A DNA stretch of 64,000 bases, taken from positions 1 to 64,000 of the forward strand of contig NZ_JACJOO010000018.1 in NCBI RefSeq assembly GCF_014695575.1, given 5' to 3'. This stretch comes from Leptolyngbya sp. FACHB-8 (GTDB lineage Bacteria > Cyanobacteriota > Cyanobacteriia > Elainellales > Elainellaceae). The notes beneath the pieces are model-generated. The model ran no database searches, had not been told where the DNA came from, and worked only from the letters and a program-made list of their open reading frames with translations. The translations under genes were made by a program, and so were the position numbers. Numbering within the stretch: position 1 is the first letter of the stretch; each line of letters starts with the position of its first letter. Shown one piece after another: positions 60,791 through 64,000 of this stretch.

Positions 60791-61696
60791 ATGAGTCAGA
60801 CAAAACCCGTCATCATCGTTCATGGTGGTGCAAAAACTATTTCAGAAGACAAGGTAGAAGCAAACCATGCTGGATGCCGAGCCGCAGCGCTGGCAGGTTG
60901 GTCAGTACTCGCACAAGGGGGTAGCGCTGCCGAAGCCGTTGAAGCCGCTATTCGAGTGCTAGAGTCCGATCAAACATTCAATGCCGGTTTCGGTTCAACC
61001 CTCAACAGCGAAGGAGAGGTCGAAGTCGATGCGGCCATCATGGATGGCGCGACCCTGTCCTGGGGAGCTGTGGCCGCGGTGCAGGGAGTTCGCCACCCCA
61101 TCGCTGCCGCTCGCCGCATCATGGAGGAGAAACCTCGGTTATTGGTAGCCCGCAGTGGAGAGCGGTTTGCGTTAGAACACGGATTGGAAATGTGTGCCAA
61201 AAAGGATCTGATCAGTGAAGAGCAATATGAGGAGTGGAAAGAGGACGTTGAAGTGTTAGACCGGCCTAACACAGTAGGCTGTGTCGCTCTGGATATCAAT
61301 GGTAACCTGGCAGCAGGCACCTCTACAGGAGGCACCAATGGACAACCCCAGGGCCGAGTCGGGGATACAGCGCTTGTAGGTTGCGGTCTGTATGCCGACA
61401 ACCGATTAGGAGGATGCTCTACCACAGGGGATGGGGAGTCTATTATTCCAGTCGTTTTAGCGAAGAGTGCAATTGATGCCTTAGCGGGAGGACGGCATCC
61501 CGATGAGGCCGCTCAGCAGGCGATCGCCACTCTTCAATCTCGTGTAGAGGGAGAAGCGGGCTGTATTCTGATCGATTGCCAGGGGCGTATTGGCTGGGCC
61601 TACAACTCCGAAGACATGGCCGTAGCCTATATGAACGAAGAATTATCAGAACCTGCCACATTTACAGGTAAGGAGCAGCCGTTGGCAGCCGCCTAA
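60791..61696 (+). CDS. iaaA: Isoaspartyl peptidase / plant-type L-asparaginase
   Basis: 301 residues, an Ntn-hydrolase made as a precursor that cleaves itself before Thr161 (RPNTVGCVALDINGNLAAGTSTGG). Substrate-binding phrases are IIVHGGAKTI at the start, FNAGFGSTLNSEGEVEVDAAIMDG, and GRVGDTALVGCGLYADN. The family hydrolyses beta-aspartyl dipeptides, including the beta-Asp-Arg released from cyanophycin, and L-asparagine. An AGAGGT lies about 12 bases before the ATG. The ATP-grasp gene follows 101 bases on, in the same direction. Confidence 0.92.
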   Translation: MSQTKPVIIVHGGAKTISEDKVEANHAGCRAAALAGWSVLAQGGSAAEAVEAAIRVLESDQTFNAGFGSTLNSEGEVEVDAAIMDGATLSWGAVAAVQGVRHPIAAARRIMEEKPRLLVARSGERFALEHGLEMCAKKDLISEEQYEEWKEDVEVLDRPNTVGCVALDINGNLAAGTSTGGTNGQPQGRVGDTALVGCGLYADNRLGGCSTTGDGESIIPVVLAKSAIDALAGGRHPDEAAQQAIATLQSRVEGEAGCILIDCQGRIGWAYNSEDMAVAYMNEELSEPATFTGKEQPLAAA

Positions 61697-61708
61697 CTCC
61701 TTTTGTCA

Positions 61709-61774
61709 TAGCCCCCGCTTGTAGAGTTGGACACTTGATACGGCGGGGGCTAAGCCTTGCTCATCAAAGTGTCC
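61709..61774 (+). promoter_or_regulatory. Candidate RNA pseudoknot between the peptidase and ATP-grasp genes
   Basis: TAGCCCCCGC (61709-61718) pairs perfectly with GCGGGGGCTA (61743-61752), and GGACACTT (61729-61736) pairs with AAGTGTCC (61767-61774). The two stems interlock in H-type pseudoknot order. The element starts 12 bases after the peptidase stop and ends 23 bases before the ATP-grasp ATG. It could be a terminator, an attenuator or a processing site. Confidence 0.4.
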
Positions 61775-61797
61775 TAAATCTACTGGCCAGTAGTTCC

Positions 61798-63084
61798 ATG
61801 AAAACCCAAAACATCCTTCCCTTTTTTCAGGGCAATAGCCTTTCCGATCTGTTCGCGCAGGATATCCATGACGCGCACTATGCGTTGCTCTTGAATTATC
61901 CAGCGACGGCAAGTTGGGCTGCCTACCCCAATGTCCAGAAATATTTCCTGCAAGATGGCAGCAGTGAATCGACCAAAACATCCTTTGACAAAATTTGTCA
62001 GAAGGAACCCTGGAAAAACCTGGCAGTGTTGGGAGAAAAGCTACCGGGTATCGTGATCAGTCCGCCACAGAAGTTACTCACGCAGTACTGGCAAGAGTAT
62101 TTTGGCTTTGGCAATATCCCGGCCGAAATGATGGATTGTTCTAATTACCTGGATGAACTGAGTGAGGGCGATCGCATCGATCAGCTGATCACCCTGTTTC
62201 CTTTCGACCATTTGCGGCCAGAGAGGCATGCGGTTAAGCCCGATACCCATTACCACCTGCTTAGCAAAGCAACTCTATCAAAGCTAGGTATTCTCTGCCC
62301 CAACTATCAAACCTATAACCTCAGCTCACAGGATCTGGATCAGCTTCCGCTACCCCAACAATTCCCTTATCTGATTAAGACATCTCACGGTCTTTCAGGT
62401 GAAGGAACTTATATTATTCGCAATTCAAGCGACCTCAACTATTGCTTGGAAGAACTCAGAAAATACCTGCACATTAATTTATTGGAAACCATTATTGTTT
62501 CTGAGTTTGTGAAGCACGAAGTCAATAATTACTGTGTGCAGTTCTACGTCAATAAACAGGGGGCTATTACTCTGATTGGGGTAACTCAGCAATTGGTCAG
62601 TCCTGAGGGTAATTATTTGGGTGGGGTCATCGACTATACAGATGACCTCGGCAAGTTTTTAGACATGATTAAATCTGTGGGCCAGTATGCCCATCAACAG
62701 GGATATTTTGGAGTCATTGGGTTCGACGTCCTGGAAGATCGTGACGGTCAACTTTATACAATTGATGCAAACTTTCGGATCAACGGTTCGACGCCGCTCT
62801 GTCTCCAACGGCATCAATTGATGAGCCTGGATAAAGCGATCGCTAAATACTCCAGCGATTACAGAATGGAAGGCACCCTGGATTCCATTCTGACGACGCT
62901 ACGGCCTCAGCTAGAGCGCAAAGATTTTCTGATTCTGTCGGCGCTGGAGAAGGTGAAATACGGCAAGATCTACACCGAAATCTACGGAATTGTCACCGGA
63001 GAAACATTGCAGGATATGCAACAGATTGAGCAAAGCTTGCATAGTAAAGGGCTGCTATTAGCAGGCTATACAGTAGCGGTTTAG
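61798..63084 (+). CDS. ATP-grasp ligase, pre-ATP-grasp/PGM1-like type
   Basis: 428 residues from the ATG at 61798. An N-terminal pre-ATP-grasp region (to about 150) is followed by the ATP-grasp fold (about 170-350): YLIKTSHGLSGEGTYII as the glycine-rich nucleotide loop, IIVSEFVKHEVNNYCVQFYV, and the metal/ATP site IGFDVLEDRDGQLYTIDANFRINGSTP. The C-terminal 70 residues (FLILSALEKVKYGKIYTEIYGIVTGE) fit the PGM1 C-terminal module. Such enzymes join an amine to a carboxylate through an acyl phosphate, often forming peptide bonds. The product is unknown. It follows the isoaspartyl peptidase gene and may share its transcript. The weak ribosome binding site and an upstream in-frame extension to 61735 leave the start slightly uncertain. 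Confidence 0.82.
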   Translation: MKTQNILPFFQGNSLSDLFAQDIHDAHYALLLNYPATASWAAYPNVQKYFLQDGSSESTKTSFDKICQKEPWKNLAVLGEKLPGIVISPPQKLLTQYWQEYFGFGNIPAEMMDCSNYLDELSEGDRIDQLITLFPFDHLRPERHAVKPDTHYHLLSKATLSKLGILCPNYQTYNLSSQDLDQLPLPQQFPYLIKTSHGLSGEGTYIIRNSSDLNYCLEELRKYLHINLLETIIVSEFVKHEVNNYCVQFYVNKQGAITLIGVTQQLVSPEGNYLGGVIDYTDDLGKFLDMIKSVGQYAHQQGYFGVIGFDVLEDRDGQLYTIDANFRINGSTPLCLQRHQLMSLDKAIAKYSSDYRMEGTLDSILTTLRPQLERKDFLILSALEKVKYGKIYTEIYGIVTGETLQDMQQIEQSLHSKGLLLAGYTVAV

Positions 63085-63092
63085 GTGTAGCA

Positions 63093-63182
63093 CCTATTCA
63101 CTCTCACAGGAATAGGTCACAATATGCTGAAACCTTTGCAGCAAGGATACTCCGCCATCACGCTTACTACAAAGGTTTCAGC
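63093..63182 (+). terminator. Two hairpins after the ATP-grasp gene
   Basis: CCTATTC/GAATAGG (63093-63115) is followed by GCTGAAACCTTTG (63126-63138) with CAAAGGTTTCAGC (63170-63182), the latter with a 31-nt loop. They begin 9 bases after the stop codon. Confidence 0.5.
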
Positions 63183-63822
63183 TCTTTACCCACAAATGGC
63201 CTCAAAAACCTGGTATTAATACCTATCTCTATTTCCATTCTCAGAACGCCTGTATTCAACTGTTTTATAAGGACAGTTTATAGGTTTTGGACTAACATTA
63301 AACCCAATTAAATAAGCCCGATTTAGGGTAACAGAGAACTCCTATATATCAAGCTTATTTGAGTAATTATATGCAGGTCGGCAATTGCAGCTATACCAGG
63401 AGAGATTAACGATCCCTCCGGATACAAAGGAATAGCAAAGAAAGAGATTTCATCCCCTCATTTGATGCTGAGGCTGGAGAGGTATACTCACCTTCTTTAC
63501 TATTCAGATAGTCACTGAGGGATGGTACTACAAGCTGCCCTTTACCTGCTGTCCCCGTCAAGGCAAGCACAACAATATTCATAAAATTGGGATTCAATAG
63601 AAACTGATTTCAATTCAATTGAATAATCATAAAATCTATATATGGATTGTGCGCTGTGCCTTATGCTTGGCACAATCCATCTTTGAGTTATTTATAGGGG
63701 CTATATGTTGAGGTTAGACCCATTAAATATGGACCGTAGCTTTAAACAACTGCGAAAATAGAGTTACGCAGGGACGCGTAATAGGGCACTCTTAGAAAGA
63801 TGCAATTTGACTCCAGGTTCCC
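63183..63822. other. Intergenic region upstream of the GH2 gene
   Basis: About 640 AT-rich bases. ATGGATTGTGC (63642-63652) pairs with GCACAATCCAT (63670-63680). A minus-strand open frame at 63406-63597 has no ribosome binding site and no family resemblance. The promoter of the right-edge gene must lie here. Confidence 0.45.
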
Positions 63823-64000
63823 ATGAAATCATTTGGAAAAAGTTTAGAAATTCAGTCCTGCGATTTGGTAACCGCAGCCAAATTGCAAGCCGACTCAGCA
63901 TATCCCCGCCCCCAGTTACGTCGTAGCCAGTGGACCTCCTTAAACGGTACGTGGAAGTTCACCTACGATGATGAGGGAGAGTATATGCGTCCCAGTGATG
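63823..64000 (+). CDS. Glycoside hydrolase family 2 protein, N-terminal fragment (runs off right edge)
   Basis: ATG at 63823 opens 59 codons to the window edge without a stop. The phrase AYPRPQLRRSQWTSLNGTWKF followed by YDDEGEYMRP is typical of the N-terminal sugar-binding domain of GH2 enzymes (beta-galactosidase, beta-glucuronidase, beta-mannosidase group). Catalytic residues lie outside the window, so the substrate cannot be judged. No signal peptide is evident. Codons look native to the window. Confidence 0.75.
   Translation, partial: MKSFGKSLEIQSCDLVTAAKLQADSAYPRPQLRRSQWTSLNGTWKFTYDDEGEYMRPSD

Noticed and set aside
63406-63597. Minus-strand 63-codon frame near the ATP-grasp gene, considered as a ribosomal peptide precursor
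   Set aside because: The start is TTG without a ribosome binding site, and I saw no core or leader motif of known peptide classes such as microviridins.

Overview
The window looks like a cyanobacterial chromosome. The HIP1 octamer GCGATCGC is scattered throughout, and there are many multi-PAS/GAF histidine kinases, an Rcp1-type response regulator and a plant-type isoaspartyl peptidase. Coding density is ordinary, but many intergenic gaps are long and hold perfect or near-perfect hairpins with stems of 14-33 bp. I cannot name the species; a filamentous cyanobacterium is a guess. I saw no tRNA, rRNA, CRISPR array or transposase gene.

Layout. 1-6,400: tail of an unknown gene, a membrane CACHE-type hybrid histidine kinase (673-3855), a DUF6328-like membrane protein and an alpha/beta hydrolase that seems to lack its nucleophile serine. 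6,900-12,400: a complete fructose phosphotransferase operon on the minus strand in the order EIIA-HPr-EI, 1-phosphofructokinase, EIIB'BC, which is unusual for a cyanobacterium. 13,600-16,400: a secreted WD40 protein convergent with an S10 serine carboxypeptidase. 16,788-22,672: a three-gene signalling operon (PAS/GAF kinase with phytochrome-type transmitter, Rcp1-like regulator, receiver-GAF-GAF-kinase with cyanobacteriochrome-like GAF cysteines). 23,300-29,600: a general-stress flavin-binding protein, a GH31 alpha-glucosidase and a glycogen-debranching-type enzyme. 29,900-32,500: an AraC regulator, an aldo/keto reductase and a YnfA-type membrane protein.

32,700-54,119 is the most striking region: a small XRE regulator followed on the same strand by five giant hybrid histidine kinases (1564, 1186, 1833, 1055 and about 1238 residues). 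All share almost the same HisKA-HATPase-receiver C-terminus but carry different sensor arrays. One has a DUF4118-like membrane module, and the last begins with a ribbon-helix-helix (CopG-like) DNA-binding segment and lies just downstream of a perfect 18-bp palindrome. No separate output regulator or HPt protein is encoded nearby, so the cluster may be a signal-integration array whose own first and last members carry the DNA-binding parts.

54,116-64,000: an S51 peptidase, a WYL regulator divergent from an SDR oxidoreductase, a MAPEG protein, a second AraC regulator, glutathione reductase, an isoaspartyl peptidase/asparaginase followed by an ATP-grasp ligase (possibly one pathway, with a candidate pseudoknot between them), and the first 59 codons of a GH2 glycosidase at the right edge. 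The fructose PTS, GH31, debranching enzyme and GH2 enzyme together suggest considerable capacity for external or stored carbohydrate. The intergenic palindromes fall into a few families, some nested inside others, several with the exceptionally stable mini-hairpin GCGAAGC at the tip.
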